From an uncultured Porphyromonadaceae bacterium (GTDB lineage: Bacteria > Bacteroidota > Bacteroidia > Bacteroidales > Muribaculaceae), in assembly GCA_948467675.1 (NCBI GenBank), contig CAOKFI010000028.1:1-35356 (forward strand): 35,356 nt of DNA, in the 5' to 3' direction. A model generated the notes under the pieces. That model saw nothing but the letters and a program-made list of their open reading frames with translations, ran no database searches and had not been told where the DNA came from. This document shows positions 1-9,025 of this stretch, one piece after another; the stretch's first letter is position 1, and each line of letters begins with the position of its first letter. The position numbers and the translations under genes were made by a program.

Positions 1-61
1 CCACCCTAAATCGCCTACAAAAAAAACCTTCTCCCCCCCAAATGTCGTCGATCACATACAA

Positions 62-101
62 CAAACAAAAACGCGGGGGCTTTCCTTTTGTAGCGCCCCC
101 G
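62..101 (-). terminator. Rho-independent terminator after ilvC
   Basis: Read on the minus strand, a 7-bp stem CGGGGGC/GCCCCCG (plus-strand arms 74-80 and 95-101, 14-nt loop) is followed within a few bases by the T-rich tract TTTTTGTTTGTTG. It lies 28 bases beyond the ilvC stop codon and so probably ends the ilv transcript. Bases 1-61 hold nothing else recognisable. Confidence 0.75.
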
Positions 102-128
102 GTTCTGCTTTATAAAGATAATTGCGGA

Positions 129-1172
129 TTAGTTGTCTTCGGGACGGAGACGGCGCACTGTAGCTCCGGCCTGCCACATCTCGCTCTCGCGGAGAGCTTT
201 CAGCTCCTCCTCGAGTTTCTCGCGGTAGTCAGGCTGAGAGTTGCTGTCGATCGAGATCTGAGCCTCGTTGCCGCATTTCACAGAAGCATAGAGCTTCTCC
301 ACGACAGGCTTGATCGCATCGTGGAACGGCCCCATCCAGTCCAGGGCGCCACGCTGTGCTGTAGTAGAGCAGTTGGCATACATCCAGTCCATGCCGTTCT
401 TGGCAAACAGAGGCATCAGCGACTGCGTAAGTTCCTCGACAGTCTCGTTGAATGCCTCCGACGGAGTGTGGCCGTTTTCACGCAGAACCTCGTACTGCGC
501 CAGCAGCAGACCCTGTATGGCTCCCATCAGCGAACCGCGCTCACCGGTCAGATCCGATGTAGCCTCGCGGCGGAACGTAGTCTCGAACAGATAGCCGGAA
601 CCGATACCTATACCGAGCGCGAGTGTGCGTTCGAGAGCACGGCCGGTATAGTCCTGCTCTACGGCATACGAGGAGTTCAGGCCGCGGCCTTCGAGAAACA
701 TGGTGCGGAGCGATGTTCCGGATCCCTTGGGCGCAACGAGTATGAGATCGACATCAGCGGGAGGAACCACACCGGTACGGTCGCTCCAGGTGATTGCGAA
801 ACCGTGAGAGAAATAGAGAGCCTTGCCAGGGGTAAGATACTCCTTGATACGGGGCCATACGTCGATCACGGCCGCATCAGACAGCAGGCACATGATGATG
901 GTACCGCGCTGGCAGGCCTCCTCGATACCGAACAGCGTCTCTCCAGGAACCCATCCGTCGGCAACAGCCTTGTCGTAGGTCTTGCCCGGACGCTGTCCTA
1001 CTATCACATTGAAACCGTTGTCGCGCAGGTTCATGCTCTGGCCTGGGCCCTGCACACCGTAACCGATCACGGCTATTGTCTCATCTTTCAGTATCTCGCG
1101 AGCTTTTTCCAATGGAAATTCATCGCGTGTGATGACGGTCTCTTCAACACCGCCGAAGTTCATTTTTGCCAT
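129..1172 (-). CDS. ilvC: Ketol-acid reductoisomerase
   Basis: This 347-residue cytoplasmic enzyme isomerises and reduces acetolactate or acetohydroxybutyrate to the dihydroxy acid, the second step of valine and isoleucine synthesis. Seen: an N-terminal Rossmann segment with the nucleotide-binding stretch IGYGVQGPGQ near residues 37-46, then RPGKTYDKA, followed by the all-helical C-terminal domain with ETTFRREATSDLTGERG and EALFNETVEELTQ-like patterns. The length fits the short form common in Bacteroidota. The ATG at 1172 is followed by MAKMNFGG, typical of the family. It is the last gene of the ilv cluster, but a good -7 element lies about 50 bases upstream, so it may also be transcribed alone. 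A strong terminator follows. Confidence 0.97.
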   Translation of the reverse strand: MAKMNFGGVEETVITRDEFPLEKAREILKDETIAVIGYGVQGPGQSMNLRDNGFNVIVGQRPGKTYDKAVADGWVPGETLFGIEEACQRGTIIMCLLSDAAVIDVWPRIKEYLTPGKALYFSHGFAITWSDRTGVVPPADVDLILVAPKGSGTSLRTMFLEGRGLNSSYAVEQDYTGRALERTLALGIGIGSGYLFETTFRREATSDLTGERGSLMGAIQGLLLAQYEVLRENGHTPSEAFNETVEELTQSLMPLFAKNGMDWMYANCSTTAQRGALDWMGPFHDAIKPVVEKLYASVKCGNEAQISIDSNSQPDYREKLEEELKALRESEMWQAGATVRRLRPEDN

Positions 1173-1224
1173 AACTATATAGCTTTTGAATTGATATTTA
1201 TTACTCTTGAAACTTATTGGGTTG

Positions 1225-1258
1225 CAAATTTATATATTTTCGCGGAATATAACGACAA
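1225..1258 (-). promoter_or_regulatory. Putative promoter of ilvC
   Basis: On the minus strand TAAATTTG (1225-1232) matches the Bacteroidota -7 consensus TAnnTTTG exactly. A TTGT at 1255-1258, spaced 22 nt away, is a weak -33 candidate. The predicted start of transcription is about 46 bases before the ilvC ATG. A promoter here makes sense because the glycoside-hydrolase-like gene separates ilvC from the rest of the operon. Confidence 0.5.
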
Positions 1259-1271
1259 TTTGCCGTCAAAT

Positions 1272-3116
1272 TTAATTTTTATCGTTTCCCCGGGAACTGT
1301 ACACATAATTGAAACGCCCGCCGGGAGCTGTATCGCCGCTGACATAGAAGTCCATGACCGATCCGGGATACTGCATGTTGTCGTTCCACTTGAATTCGAA
1401 ATCCACAGCTCCCGAATCGAATCCGAGCAGACGCTTCGGCACCGCGATCTCAAGAACATTGCCGCTTACCTTATATGCGGCCTTACCTGCCGTCTCCCAC
1501 AGCCAGCTGCCGTCCTTCGACGAACATCTCTCTACAACTGCCTCGTTAGCCGACGGACTGACACGGTTGATCACGAAATCATATCCGGCCCAGCCGGTAT
1601 CCTTCGACCGGTCAGCGTCGATAAAGAGCTGCATCCATGCCGGATCAGACGAAGGCGTCAGTTTATCGGCTGTCTCGACATAGAAATAAAGATTATCGGC
1701 ATCATGGGCCACACGCGCAGCCACGATATCGTTGCGTCCCGAATTGTCTGTATAGTGAGTGTTATAGGCCCCGTCATGGTCGCGGTGGAAAGTATTGCCG
1801 CGATAGGCCGTATAGCGCGGTGTCACATCGTCCCACTCCCCTTTTGCACCCAGACGTATGCTCTTGGGCGCCGAGGCCGTCTCAGCCGGTGTCATGCCCT
1901 TGAACCGGCGCACATTGTCGACAAGCTGCACATAGTATACATCGCCGCGGTCTCCCCATCCCTTGTTCGGCTCGATGTCACGCGAACAGTCCCAGTTGTA
2001 CTGGTCCACGAACGACAGGGGATCGGACCATCCATGCTCCTTACGCCACATTCCGGCGGTAAATTCGTTCCACCCCGTGACGAAAACGAGTTCCGGATCT
2101 ATCTCACGGGCACGGTCCCACTGCTCCTGAAAGTTCCATCCGTAGAGATAGCCCTCCATACGCGGATCGAATCCATTGCGCTGACTGAACGAGCGTGAGA
2201 ACGTGCCCGGAAGGTTGAACGCCGAACAGTGACCGTGGGTCATGGGCCCGGCATTCTGCGCCACACCCACTGTGACCTCCTCGAAACCGCCGTCGCCGGT
2301 CTGCACATATCCGTTCTGAGGATAGTTCTCGAGCCACGCCCACTGGTCGTCACGACCGGGTCCGTTTACATAGTCCGGCTGGCCGGGACGGAACGTGAAA
2401 AACTCCGCTATACGGCGGTCCGTATCGTCCTCCACGAGATTGTCGGGATATGCCATGATCACAGGCTTGCCCTTCCAGTAGAACCACAGGTCCGGATAGC
2501 GTCCCTGAGAATACACGTCGCGGTAAAGCTGGCGCAGCGACTTCCTGGAAGCGTCAGTAGCGGCAAACGGCAGCATAAAAGCCACTTTCGGCACATCCAC
2601 ACCATCCTCGAGCGCCTGCTGCCATGTCTTGAACAGAGCCTCGTAGCTGTCTTCCCATGTCAGGGAGCCGTTGGTACAGTCGAAGAACACCACATCGACA
2701 CCGGCGTCGGCCAGCATCTCGGCATGCTTGCGCAATACCCACGGATCGGTCGTACGGTAGTATCCCAACAGAGGCTGTTCCCAATAGAAATTGCCGGGAC
2801 GCTCAGATCCGACACCCCATGCCGGATGGTTGAAGTCATTTATCGCCTCGGGATGCTGCCGGAGCACTTCGGTGATATTCCTGACAGAAGCATTGCGGTC
2901 GGTTCCCTGATGCCATGTCCAGTAGAACATGGCCACATATCTGTCGTCACGGCGCGCGGAAGCCTCCGATGAAGATGCCGCCTTACGTCCGAGGGCGTCG
3001 GTCAGCGCCCAGCTGTCGGAGGCCGTGGCCGGAGCAGGCACGGATGCCTGCGCAGCCGCTTCCGCCGACTGTAGCGCTACAGCCAGCAGAAGCGGCGGAA
3101 AAAATTTAAAAATCAT
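1272..3116 (-). CDS. Secreted glycoside-hydrolase-like protein (GH71/GH99-like) with CBM9-like C-terminus
   Basis: The 614-residue product starts with a Sec signal peptide (residues 1 to about 22, hydrophobic LLLAVAL then AEAAAQA). The middle resembles the TIM-barrel proteins annotated as GH71/GH99-like or DUF5010-like: AMFYWTWHQG near residue 62, DVVFFDCTNG, FYWKGKPVIMAYPD, and a TGWNEFTAG motif whose acidic residue is Glu351, a plausible catalytic residue by analogy. From about residue 430 the sequence (NDIVAARVAHDADNLYFYVE, then LFIDADRSKDTGWAGYDFVI) resembles CBM9/DOMON-like sugar-binding domains. It probably acts on a glycan in the periplasm or at the surface; the substrate cannot be read from sequence. 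It sits between the thioesterase and ilvC, where related genomes normally have no gene. The exact GH family is uncertain. Confidence 0.7.
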   Translation of the reverse strand: MIFKFFPPLLLAVALQSAEAAAQASVPAPATASDSWALTDALGRKAASSSEASARRDDRYVAMFYWTWHQGTDRNASVRNITEVLRQHPEAINDFNHPAWGVGSERPGNFYWEQPLLGYYRTTDPWVLRKHAEMLADAGVDVVFFDCTNGSLTWEDSYEALFKTWQQALEDGVDVPKVAFMLPFAATDASRKSLRQLYRDVYSQGRYPDLWFYWKGKPVIMAYPDNLVEDDTDRRIAEFFTFRPGQPDYVNGPGRDDQWAWLENYPQNGYVQTGDGGFEEVTVGVAQNAGPMTHGHCSAFNLPGTFSRSFSQRNGFDPRMEGYLYGWNFQEQWDRAREIDPELVFVTGWNEFTAGMWRKEHGWSDPLSFVDQYNWDCSRDIEPNKGWGDRGDVYYVQLVDNVRRFKGMTPAETASAPKSIRLGAKGEWDDVTPRYTAYRGNTFHRDHDGAYNTHYTDNSGRNDIVAARVAHDADNLYFYVETADKLTPSSDPAWMQLFIDADRSKDTGWAGYDFVINRVSPSANEAVVERCSSKDGSWLWETAGKAAYKVSGNVLEIAVPKRLLGFDSGAVDFEFKWNDNMQYPGSVMDFYVSGDTAPGGRFNYVYSSRGNDKN

Positions 3117-3181
3117 AACAATAGATGTACTGTGTAATTTTACGGGTTAGTTTTATGCGATAAAAAAGATTAGAAATACGA

Positions 3182-3916
3182 TTATCGTGGCTCGAAGCGG
3201 AGTTTCATGCGGCACACAGTGCCGTGAGGTCCCTCGATACAGCACACTGCATCAAGGCCGTCCTCATATATGAGAACATCTGCCTTCTGTCCGTAGTGAG
3301 CCTCGTCGTTATAGCATACCTCGATGCGGGCTATCGCGTAACGGTCGTGAAATTCGAGAGGCCACTGGTTAAGTATCAGCTCTATGTAGCGCACGGAATT
3401 CACATGGCGGTTAAAATCGATGTCGGTATACTGGAATGTATATTCCGACCGGCGCGTAGGCTCGCCCGACGGATGTATATGTCCTGCAGGAGCAATCGGA
3501 CACGGACGGTCAGTGGCCATGTCGCCCAGTACCGTAAAGCGGCTTATGTCGCCTGCCGTGCGGTTTTTGATATCGATAGCCACCCATATCGAGCGAGCGT
3601 AGCCCATGATACGCCCGTCGGGACCCGTTATGTCGAAATTACGCTGCGAGAAACGCTTGTTGTAACACTCCACCCAGGTAGTCACAGCATACTGTTCATT
3701 GACTTTGGGACGGTCGGACATCTCGATTGCGAGACGGCTGAGCACCCAGGCCTGTCCGTGACGTATCAGATCCTCGTATCCCACACCGAGGAGATTGGCG
3801 TGTTCCGTAGCAGTCTCTATGATGCGGGCTGCGGCCAATGTCACAGGAAGCTGCTGCTCGGGATTGCATTCTCCGGCAGTCAGCAGATAATGGTTCACAT
3901 AAGCGAGTTCGTCCAT
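3182..3916 (-). CDS. Acyl-ACP thioesterase (FatA/FatB-like)
   Basis: This 244-residue soluble enzyme has two hot-dog domains and should release fatty acids from acyl carrier protein. Seen: the N-terminal half contains LLGVGYEDLIRHGQAWVLSR and the strand pattern VTTWVECYNKRFSQRNFDI typical of the plant-type acyl-ACP thioesterase family. The second half contains the FNRHVNSVRYIELIL segment, with the conserved Asn/His region of the catalytic site. It follows ilvN by 32 bases and shares its strand, so it is probably co-transcribed with the branched-chain genes. From knowledge of Bacteroides genomes this gene commonly accompanies ilv genes, perhaps linking branched-chain precursors to branched fatty acids (inference). 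Confidence 0.88.
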   Translation of the reverse strand: MDELAYVNHYLLTAGECNPEQQLPVTLAAARIIETATEHANLLGVGYEDLIRHGQAWVLSRLAIEMSDRPKVNEQYAVTTWVECYNKRFSQRNFDITGPDGRIMGYARSIWVAIDIKNRTAGDISRFTVLGDMATDRPCPIAPAGHIHPSGEPTRRSEYTFQYTDIDFNRHVNSVRYIELILNQWPLEFHDRYAIARIEVCYNDEAHYGQKADVLIYEDGLDAVCCIEGPHGTVCRMKLRFEPR

Positions 3917-3948
3917 GGCTATATACTTGAATTGTCAGTTTCTTTTTG

Positions 3949-4497
3949 CTAAACCATCTGCGACTGGCGACGGTCCTGCTCCTCGAGCCAGAGCGTCAGG
4001 TATTCGACAGGCGATTTTGTCACCGCCACACGTCCGGAGCGCACGAACTGGCGTATGTCGTAGCGCTTGAGCTCCTCGAACAGAGCTTCGGTCTCCTCGC
4101 CGTGGCCGGTTTTCTCTATGACGGTGTACTCGCGGTTTATCTCCAGAATGCGGGCATTGTGCTGGCGGAGTATCACCTCGAGATTCTTCTCGTCGAGCAG
4201 ACGGTAGGTAGGCACCTTATACAGCGCCACTTCCTGATACACGATCTCGTCGTCCGTATACAGGAACGCGCGGAGCACATCGATACGCTTCTGTATCTGC
4301 ATGATGACCTTCTCCATTGAGCGTCGGTCGCTGACACATGTTATCACGAATTTATGCACTCCGGGAATCGACGAGGCACTTACCGACAGGCTCTCTATAT
4401 TGAGGCTGCGGCGTGTGAATATGATCGAGATCTGATTCAGCAGACCTACCTGATTTTCTGTAAACACCGTGACGGTGTAGAGCTGTTTTTCTTCCAT
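3949..4497 (-). CDS. ilvN: Acetolactate synthase small (regulatory) subunit
   Basis: The ATG at 4497 is chosen because the encoded protein then starts MEEKQLYTVTVFTENQVGLL, the usual beginning of the family; a longer in-frame reading to 4563 runs into ilvB and adds no conserved residues. The product is about 182 residues. The N-terminal ACT domain (VGLLNQISIIFTRRSLNIESLSV, residues about 14-36) binds valine and mediates feedback inhibition; the C-terminal part resembles the ALS small-subunit C domain. It works as a complex with IlvB, encoded 16 bases upstream. Confidence 0.95.
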   Translation of the reverse strand: MEEKQLYTVTVFTENQVGLLNQISIIFTRRSLNIESLSVSASSIPGVHKFVITCVSDRRSMEKVIMQIQKRIDVLRAFLYTDDEIVYQEVALYKVPTYRLLDEKNLEVILRQHNARILEINREYTVIEKTGHGEETEALFEELKRYDIRQFVRSGRVAVTKSPVEYLTLWLEEQDRRQSQMV

Positions 4498-4513
4498 GTC
4501 AGGGTGATTTGGG

Positions 4514-6229
4514 TTATTTAAGCTGATATTTCTCGGTTCGAGAGAGCATGATGTCATCGACATGCGCTCCTGCCGGAGTCATCGGAAACACCATATCGGT
4601 CGGATCTATAGCCACATCCAGAAGATATGCGCCGTCATGCGCGAGCATACGGTCCACAGCCGCTCCGAGTTCCGAACGGTCCGACACGCGCTCTGCGGAG
4701 ATACCGTAGGCCGAGGCTATCTTCACGAAATCGGGATTGACCATCGGGGTCTGGGAGAAACGGCTCTTGAAAAAGAGCTCCTGCCACTGGCGCACGTTAC
4801 CGAGAAAATCGTTGTTGAGCAATATGATCTTGACACCGACACCATACTGCATGATGGTGCCGAGTTCCTGTATGGTCATCTGCAGGCCTCCGTCACCGGT
4901 AAAGAATGTCACCGTGCGCTCTGGAGCGGCGAGCTTGGCGCCTATAGCCGCCGGGAGTCCGAAGCCCATGGTGCCGAGGCCTCCCGATGTGATGATGCTC
5001 CGCGGATCGGTATATCGGAAATAGCGTGCGCTCATCATCTGGTTCTGTCCCACATCGGTCACGAGCACCCCGCGGTGTCCGGTGGCTTCCGACACAGCAG
5101 CCACCACCTCGCCCATAGTCATAGGGCCTGAAGTACGGTGCAGCTCGACATCCATCACTGCATCGCGCTCTACCCTTTCCGGACGGTCGAACTCGGCCAG
5201 CCACTCCGGATGCGACTTTTCTGCCACAAGCGGCAGCAATGCGGCCAGAGCCTCGCGGGCATCGGCATGGATGGTAGCGTCGGTATGGACATTCTTGCCG
5301 AATTCCGAAGCATCGATATCGATATGGACTATACGCGCCTCAGGAGCATAATGAGCCACATCGCCGGTCACACGGTCATCGAAACGCATACCGACGGCTA
5401 TGAGCAGATCGGCACGGTTAGTGTTGACATTGGGGCCTATGTTGCCGTGCATGCCGAGCATACCCTTATAGAGAGGATGATCAGAGGGTATCGACGACAG
5501 GCCAAGCAGAGTCGCCGCTACGGGAATTCCCGCCTTCTCGGCCAGCGCGGCAAGCTCCTTCTCGGCTCCGGATATCATCACGCCGTGTCCGGCAAGGATC
5601 ATGGGTCTGCTGGAGGCATCGATCATAGCCGCCACAGAGGCCAGGTCGTCGGGATCGGGAGCCGGATACGGATGATAGCTCCGTATATAGCGGCATTTCT
5701 CGTATTTCCAGTCGAGCAGGGCTGTCTGCGCGTCCTTGGCGAAGTCAAGCACTACAGGGCCGGGTCTGCCGGTAGAGGCGATGTAAAAAGCCCTGGCCAC
5801 TGCCCATGGAACATCCTCGGCCCGGCGGATCTGATAAGACCATTTGGTGACAGGCTGTGTGATACCTATCACATCGGTCTCCTGAAATGAATCCGTGCCG
5901 AGCATTCCGGCTGGCGCCTGCCCTGTGATGACGACCATAGGGGTGCTGTCCATCATGGCATCGCTAAGGCCGGTCACCAGATTGGTGGCAGCCGGGCCGG
6001 ATGTGGCTATGACCACTCCGGTGCGCCCCGACACCCGCGCATAGCCCTGGGCGGCATGTGTGGCTCCCTGCTCGTGGCGTACGAGTATGTGGCGCAGTTG
6101 ATCTGTATAGTCGTACAGACGGTCGTAGACCGGTATGATGTATCCTCCCGGATAACCGAATACGGTATCGACGTCCTCGGCTATAAGCGCGCGGACAAGC
6201 GCTTCGGCTCCTGTGATTTTCTCGCTCAT
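4514..6229 (-). CDS. ilvB: Acetolactate synthase large (catalytic) subunit
   Basis: This 571-residue thiamine-diphosphate enzyme condenses pyruvate with pyruvate or 2-oxobutyrate, the first common step of valine, leucine and isoleucine synthesis. Seen: ThDP N domain with FGYPGGYIIPVYDRLY and the catalytic glutamate in LVRHEQGATHAAQGYAR; central FAD/Rossmann-like domain with PMILAGHGVM; C-terminal ThDP domain with the GDGG...LLNND metal/ThDP-binding motif near residues 440-470. Length is normal and the start at MSEKITGAEALVRAL is typical. It lies between ilvD (45 bases) and ilvN (16 bases). Confidence 0.97.
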   Translation of the reverse strand: MSEKITGAEALVRALIAEDVDTVFGYPGGYIIPVYDRLYDYTDQLRHILVRHEQGATHAAQGYARVSGRTGVVIATSGPAATNLVTGLSDAMMDSTPMVVITGQAPAGMLGTDSFQETDVIGITQPVTKWSYQIRRAEDVPWAVARAFYIASTGRPGPVVLDFAKDAQTALLDWKYEKCRYIRSYHPYPAPDPDDLASVAAMIDASSRPMILAGHGVMISGAEKELAALAEKAGIPVAATLLGLSSIPSDHPLYKGMLGMHGNIGPNVNTNRADLLIAVGMRFDDRVTGDVAHYAPEARIVHIDIDASEFGKNVHTDATIHADAREALAALLPLVAEKSHPEWLAEFDRPERVERDAVMDVELHRTSGPMTMGEVVAAVSEATGHRGVLVTDVGQNQMMSARYFRYTDPRSIITSGGLGTMGFGLPAAIGAKLAAPERTVTFFTGDGGLQMTIQELGTIMQYGVGVKIILLNNDFLGNVRQWQELFFKSRFSQTPMVNPDFVKIASAYGISAERVSDRSELGAAVDRMLAHDGAYLLDVAIDPTDMVFPMTPAGAHVDDIMLSRTEKYQLK

Positions 6230-6274
6230 TCTGATGTGTCGTTTTAATATTAATGTGATGAGAGGCGTTGTGGT

Positions 6275-8098
6275 TCACTCACGCACGCCGCCTTTGTCGG
6301 CCGATGTGACCATCGACGCGTATGCCTTGAGAGCTTTTGACACCTGACGGTTACGCCGACGCGGTGTGAACGCGGACTTGCCGCGTGCCTCCTCCTCGGC
6401 CCTGCGTGCTGCCAGCTCGCTGTCGGAAACAGCCACATCGATGGTACGTGCCGGGATATCGATCTCTATGATGTCGCCGTCGCGCACAAGTCCGATGGCA
6501 CCGCCTGCGGCGGCTTCGGGCGATATATGCCCGATCGATAGACCCGAGGTGCCTCCCGAGAAGCGGCCGTCTGTGATCAGAGCACACTCCTTGCCGAGGT
6601 GTTTGCTCTTGATATAGCTCGTGGGATAAAGCATCTCCTGCATGCCCGGCCCACCCTTGGGGCCTTCGTGGGTTATGACCACCACATCGCCGGCCTTGAC
6701 CTTGTCGCGGAGTATGCCGTCGACAGCCTCTTCCTGGGACTCGAACACACGTGCTGGGCCTCTGAACCGGAATATGCTTTCGTCGACGCCCGCTGTCTTG
6801 ACAACGCATCCGTCGAGGGCTATGTTGCCGCGGAGCACTGCAAGGCCGCCGTCACGCACATAGGCATGGTCGAAATCGCGGATACACCCGCCGGCCCGGT
6901 CGGTGTCGAGCGTGGCATAATAGCACATCTGCGAGCCGAGTTCTATGGATCTCTTTTCGCCCGGAGCGCTCTTCCACAGTTCGTCGGCCTCGTCGGAGAA
7001 ATCCTTCCCCCCCACAGCCCAGCGGTCTATCGCCTGCTGCAGCGTCAGTCCGTCGGCGCGACTGACGGATGTGTCTATCAGTCCGTTGTCGGCCAGTATC
7101 TTCATAATCGACAGGATACCACCCGCACGGTTCACATCCTGTATATGGTAGTGGGAATTGGGAGCTACCTTGCACAGCACCGGTGTACGCCGGCTCAGGC
7201 GGTCTATATCGTCCATCGTGAAATCGGCCTCGGCCTCGTGGGCCACAGCGAGCAGATGCAGTACCGTATTGGTCGATCCGCCCATGGCGATGTCGAGAGT
7301 CATGGCGTTGAGCATGGCCTGACGGGTGGCTATGTTGCGCGGAAGCACCGATGCATCGCCGTCGCGATACCAGGCATAAGTGTTGGCCACGATCTGACGG
7401 GCGGCCTTGCGGAATAGCTCGTGGCGGTTTATGTGGGTGGCCACGACTGTGCCGTTGCCAGGAAGGGCGAGACCTATGGCCTCGTTGAGTGAGTTCATCG
7501 AATTGGCGGTAAACATTCCGGAACAGGATCCGCATGTGGGACATCCGTGCTGTTCGAGCTGACGCACTGTATCATCGTCGACACTCTCGTCGGCCGAGTC
7601 GATCATGATGTCGATCAGATCGAGCGCACGGTCGCCGAGCTTTCCGGCCTCCATAGGACCCCCGCTCACGAAAATCGCCGGGATATTCAGACGCATGGCG
7701 GCCATAAGCATGCCGGGAGTGACCTTGTCGCAGTTGCTTATGCAGACCATGGCGTCGGCCTTGTGGGCATTGACCATATACTCCACACTGTCAGCTATCA
7801 GATCGCGCGAAGGCAGTGAATACAGCATGCCGTCATGACCCATCGCTATGCCGTCGTCGATGGCTATTGTATTGAACTCTGCGGCAAAGCATCCGAGTTT
7901 CTCGATCTCGGCCTTTACAATCTGGCCGATCTCGTGCAGATGGGTATGTCCCGGAACGAACTGTGTGAACGAATTGACTATCGCTATTATCGGTTTGCCG
8001 ATCTGCTCCTCTTTCATGCCGTTGGCGCGCCAGAGAGCGCGGGCTCCGGCCATGCGGCGGCCCTGGGTGCTGGCGGCGCTTCGTAATGGTTGGCTCAT
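6275..8098 (-). CDS. ilvD: Dihydroxy-acid dehydratase
   Basis: This 607-residue iron-sulfur enzyme dehydrates dihydroxy acids to the 2-keto acids of valine and isoleucine. Seen: cluster cysteines in [11 protein letters not shown] and in [17 protein letters not shown], plus the C-terminal beta-barrel segment [20 protein letters not shown]. The ATG at 8098 ([25 protein letters not shown]) is preferred over the in-frame ATG at 8161, because the latter would overlap the -7 promoter element at 8159-8166 and so lie upstream of the predicted transcript start. It is the first gene of the ilv operon. Confidence 0.97.
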   Translation of the reverse strand: MSQPLRSAASTQGRRMAGARALWRANGMKEEQIGKPIIAIVNSFTQFVPGHTHLHEIGQIVKAEIEKLGCFAAEFNTIAIDDGIAMGHDGMLYSLPSRDLIADSVEYMVNAHKADAMVCISNCDKVTPGMLMAAMRLNIPAIFVSGGPMEAGKLGDRALDLIDIMIDSADESVDDDTVRQLEQHGCPTCGSCSGMFTANSMNSLNEAIGLALPGNGTVVATHINRHELFRKAARQIVANTYAWYRDGDASVLPRNIATRQAMLNAMTLDIAMGGSTNTVLHLLAVAHEAEADFTMDDIDRLSRRTPVLCKVAPNSHYHIQDVNRAGGILSIMKILADNGLIDTSVSRADGLTLQQAIDRWAVGGKDFSDEADELWKSAPGEKRSIELGSQMCYYATLDTDRAGGCIRDFDHAYVRDGGLAVLRGNIALDGCVVKTAGVDESIFRFRGPARVFESQEEAVDGILRDKVKAGDVVVITHEGPKGGPGMQEMLYPTSYIKSKHLGKECALITDGRFSGGTSGLSIGHISPEAAAGGAIGLVRDGDIIEIDIPARTIDVAVSDSELAARRAEEEARGKSAFTPRRRNRQVSKALKAYASMVTSADKGGVRE

Positions 8099-8125
8099 AG
8101 TGGTTATAAAATAATAGTTGACGAG

Positions 8126-8150
8126 CGGTTTCGCTATCATCCCGAAACCG
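8126..8150 (-). promoter_or_regulatory. Perfect inverted repeat at the 5' end of the ilvD transcript
   Basis: CGGTTTCG (8126-8133) and CGAAACCG (8143-8150) form a perfect 8-bp stem with a 9-nt loop. The predicted transcription start is near 8152, so the hairpin would sit at the very 5' end of the ilv mRNA. It could stabilise the mRNA or be an operator; neither role is shown. Confidence 0.5.
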
Positions 8151-8158
8151 ATCCGATG

Positions 8159-8190
8159 CAAAATTATAGCAATTTGCCATAAAAACCAAA
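8159..8190 (-). promoter_or_regulatory. Promoter of the ilv operon
   Basis: Minus strand: -33 element TTTG (8187-8190), 20-nt spacer, -7 element TAATTTTG (8159-8166), matching the Bacteroidota sigma-ABfr consensus exactly. It leaves a leader of about 54 bases before the ilvD ATG at 8098. No T-box or leader peptide rich in branched-chain codons was evident. Confidence 0.8.
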
Positions 8191-8326
8191 TTACGCACCT
8201 AAAAGTTCTGCTTTACAGCATAAAAAAGCATCGAATACATGGCAGAGCCTCGCCAAAAGCGTGACCGCTTCCTGCCACTGGCATGGATTCCGGCCATAAC
8301 AGATCATTCAGCCGGAAATGTCTTTG
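8191..8326. other. Intergenic stretch with an inverted repeat
   Basis: Between the ilv promoter and the end of the DUF2461 gene. A 7-bp inverted repeat TTCCGGC (8288-8294) / GCCGGAA (8311-8317) lies just past the DUF2461 stop codon, in a position suited to a terminator of the psd-pssA operon. It lacks a T tract, so the role is uncertain. No gene is seen. Confidence 0.35.
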
Positions 8327-9025
8327 TCAGACTTGGGGCATGCCCGTATCTTCGTCGATGGAATAGTTGAGAAAATCGACGAGAGGCTTGAGCATGCGCA
8401 TGCGCGCCGAGACTATGCGCGGCCAGTCGGGACTGCCGAATACCGATTCGTCGACAGGACTGAAACGCCCGTACTCTTTGAGGCGCAGGATTTCGGCCTG
8501 CGGATGATTGCGATCCCACCCCTGAGGGATCGTCTTCAGACGTTCGCCAAGCCATCCGGAGAAATGCCGGTGCATGTCGGGCGCGGAGCAGATCGCTTCA
8601 AATTCCTCTATATTGTCGACTATGGCATGGCGCAGTTTCTTCAATATGGCCGACGACGGACACCATATACCGCCATATACTCCCGAACCTGTAGCGGCAG
8701 GATCTCCGTCTGGATCATCCGGACCCATATGGAGGTAATATGCGGCCCGCTCGGCCTTTCGTCCCCATGGGCTGAGAAGTGCGGAGAAGTATGTCTTATA
8801 TGGCGACTTGTCCTGCGAAAACCGTGTGTCGCGGGCAAAACGGTAGGCCGCTGATCTCGCTGTCTGCGAGGCCATGGCCGGTTCCCATTCGCTGACATAT
8901 TCTATGAGCGTATCGACCTGCCCGAGCCAACGGCGGCGCAGGTAGTCGTACTCGTCACGGTTCGCCGCAAGCCATTCGCGGTTGTTGTTGAGGCGCACAC
9001 GGCGCAGGAAGTCATAAAGTTCCAT
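8327..9025 (-). CDS. DUF2461 family protein
   Basis: The start at 9025 (MELYDFLRRVRLNNNREWLAAN) forms a TGATG overlap with the upstream gene's stop. Reading further upstream in frame gives only arginine-rich shadow sequence. The 232-residue product carries the DUF2461 (TIGR02453) hallmarks: NNNREWLAANRDEYDYLRR near the start, RDTRFSQDKSPYKTYFSALLSPWG near residues 65-90, YYLHMGPDD, and SGVYGGIWCPSSAILKKLR. Family function is unknown. It is the last gene of a unit with DUF4834, pssA and psd, joined by one-base overlaps, which suggests co-expression with phospholipid synthesis but not a specific role. Confidence 0.88.
   Translation of the reverse strand: MELYDFLRRVRLNNNREWLAANRDEYDYLRRRWLGQVDTLIEYVSEWEPAMASQTARSAAYRFARDTRFSQDKSPYKTYFSALLSPWGRKAERAAYYLHMGPDDPDGDPAATGSGVYGGIWCPSSAILKKLRHAIVDNIEEFEAICSAPDMHRHFSGWLGERLKTIPQGWDRNHPQAEILRLKEYGRFSPVDESVFGSPDWPRIVSARMRMLKPLVDFLNYSIDEDTGMPQV

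Noticed and set aside
42-2198. 718-codon plus-strand open frame opposite ilvC and the glycoside-hydrolase-like gene
   Set aside because: It is the antisense shadow of two well-supported genes in GC-rich DNA; the translation has no recognisable motif and crosses the ilvC promoter and two gene boundaries.
8099-8158. T-box or leader-peptide attenuator for the ilv operon
   Set aside because: The leader is only about 54 bases, lacks a T-box core sequence and has no short frame rich in Leu, Ile or Val codons.
6275-8161. Upstream ATG at 8161 as the ilvD start
   Set aside because: It overlaps the exact -7 element at 8159-8166 and would lie before the predicted transcript start; the 21 extra residues are not family-like.
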